A stretch of DNA of 64,000 nt from Welwitschia mirabilis (Eukaryota > Gnetophyta > Gnetopsida > Welwitschiales), in assembly GCA_051453625.1 (NCBI GenBank), contig JBOZIK010000001.1, positions 76,927,234-76,991,233 of the forward strand. The letters are read 5' to 3'. Positions 62,812 through 64,000 of the stretch are shown in pieces (positions within the stretch are counted from its first letter, which is position 1; each line of letters begins with the position of its first letter). Under the pieces are notes generated by a model, which saw nothing but the letters and a program-made list of their open reading frames with translations, was not told where the DNA came from and did not search any database. The position numbers and the translations under genes were made by a program.

Positions 62812-63240
62812 CTATAAAAATAAACTAGGTTTAGTTTCTTCTTTAACATTTAAATCATTAACTAAATCCTTTTTAGCAACATCAAATACTCTAATAGTAA
62901 ACTTCTTATTTTTTAAGTAATATTCGATCATTCTAGTTTTGGTATCAATAATATAATGGACTATTACACAAAAATCTCTACCTAAAAGTAATGGATAACC
63001 TCCATTATGCTTAACTTCGATCACAACCACATCTATAAGATAGAATGCTTCTTCTATTTGAATCCCTAAATCTTTGATTACTCTTAAAGATTTCTTTACT
63101 AATGTATTTTTTAATTCTAGAATAATCCTTGTAGGCTTAATTCTACTTTTCAAACTAAGTCATTAATAAATGTGTAAAGGTATAATATTAATACTTACTC
63201 CAATATCGATTAGGGTTTTCTTTATTTTTTTATTTCCTCT
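62812..63240 (-). pseudogene. element D retropepsin remnant
   Basis: Shows TLIDIGVSINII near 63195-63230 (catalytic D-T-G reads D-I-G). An ORF at 62812-63153 follows with VIKDLGIQIEEAFYLIDVVV and YPLLLGRDFCVIVHYI. The 113-codon ORF is the longest gypsy frame in the window, but it starts after the active site and is separated from it by a break. Confidence 0.8.
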
Positions 63241-64000
63241 AAAGTAACACTAACTATTATTGCCCTGAATCCTTAAAATTTATATATTTTTGTAAGACTA
63301 AGTTGGTTCTAGATTGGGCTTATAAGACTTTACTAGGTATAGTTCATTTTTCTTTGCTCCTATTCAAATCTTTTTATAACTTAGAACATTTAGGATTCTC
63401 TTACAAAAGTTTCCAAAATGGTAAATTTATGCTAACATTTTGCATTAAGGCTTTGAAATGCTTATCAAAGGTAGGATTTGAATTCAATATATCAAGCCAA
63501 GGGCTAGTAAGTTTCTAGTATTTATCTTGAAAAGATTTTTTCATATCATTAGTTAAAAAAGAAGGGAAAATATGATTTTCTGAGATCTCAATATTCTCTT
63601 CTTCTTTATCATTTTTATCATTTTGGGATGTTAAAGCCTTTTGGGTAGGAGGTGTTGTATCATTTTCACTTCTTGTCATAACCTTATAATCTTTTTTAAC
63701 TTAATTAGGATTTAGTAAAGGTTGTGTTGTAAGTAACCTTGGTGGTTTTTGATTAGCAAGCATAGTTTATCATAGGACATTAACCAGATTTTTAATGTTT
63801 GAATTTGTTTTTTCTTAATATTTTCTTAATTCATCAATGGAATTTCTAAGTGGATCATTTTCGTTTTATGAATTTGATATGCTTGCTTGACAATTGAAGT
63901 TTCTTAGTTGGAAGTTTGAGTTATTCATTTAAAAGTTAGCATTCTCAATTCTATTTCTAAATGGTTAAAAACTAGGATAATTTACTTGAAAGTTTTTAAA
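63241..64000 (-). pseudogene. element D gag, C-terminal part, incomplete at window end
   Basis: Aligns with 53200-53930 of element C (shared AAGCCAAGG, GTTTTTAAT and TCATTTTCACTTCT-GT stretches in plus orientation). The zinc knuckle would fall just beyond 64000. The plus-strand ORF at 63303-63518 is a shadow. Confidence 0.6.

Larger units (their letters stand above)
54191..64000 (-). mobile_element. gypsy element D, sister copy of C, inserted in C's gag; runs off the window
   Basis: Same family and orientation as element C: 3' LTR 54191 to about 59075, GA-type purine tract 59079-59156, integrase 60020-60790, RNase H region, RT 61480-62290, protease 62812-63240, gag from 63300 onward. It begins with the same TG terminus (TGCGATGCAT) that element C has at 45683. 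The gag N-terminus and 5' LTR are outside the window. Confidence 0.75.

Noticed and set aside
45683-64000. Tandem duplication of one gypsy element sharing a central LTR (LTR-internal-LTR-internal)
   Set aside because: Gag of C breaks off in mid-frame about 180 bp from its zinc knuckle exactly at the TG of D's LTR, which fits insertion of D into C better than a shared 5' LTR. A shared LTR would need a full gag leader and primer-binding site there, and none is seen.
1-64000. CRISPR arrays, bacterial operons, rRNA or tRNA genes
   Set aside because: No regularly spaced short repeats with unique spacers, no tRNA-like folds noticed, and the gene structure and repeats are those of a plant nuclear genome.

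Overview
This is nuclear DNA from a vascular plant with a large, repeat-rich genome. A conifer or other gymnosperm would fit, but the sequence alone does not fix the species. One intact host gene lies in about 64 kb. The rest is very AT-rich and consists mostly of old, broken retrotransposons. Five runs of N mark assembly gaps.

Layout. 1-1265: featureless AT-rich DNA. 1507-2853 (minus): an intact single-exon BAHD acyltransferase of the hydroxycinnamoyltransferase (HCT) type, with a TATA box and a candidate poly(A) signal. About 5300-7950 (plus): a decayed LINE reverse transcriptase. 12603-15636 and 18125-20113 (minus): two related non-autonomous LTR elements with short LTRs, each carrying GC-rich, gene-like cargo. 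The first cargo is recognisable as an intronless pseudogene of a DUF3700 protein (aluminium-induced protein with YGL and LRDR motifs). 23.9-31.56 kb (plus): a Ty3/gypsy element of Athila/Tat type with protease, reverse transcriptase and integrase remnants. 32605-33937 (plus): a Copia-type LTR with its own TATA box, a 35-bp triplication and a GGGGTTGAC-type minisatellite.

35.1-64.0 kb reads as a four-deep nest of LTR retrotransposons. Gypsy element A (minus) has its gag cut at 37578/37579 by element B (plus; LTR-gag-LTR, no pol). B's 3' LTR is cut at 45682/45683 by gypsy element C (minus). C's gag is cut at 54190/54191 by D, a sister copy of C, which runs off the right end. The missing halves should lie to the right of this window in the order D, C, B, A.

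All pol genes carry stops and frameshifts, and most stops fall where the family has Gln, Trp or Arg, as expected from deamination of methylated cytosine. Nothing but the BAHD gene looks able to make a functional protein. The element letters A-E are labels used only in this annotation.
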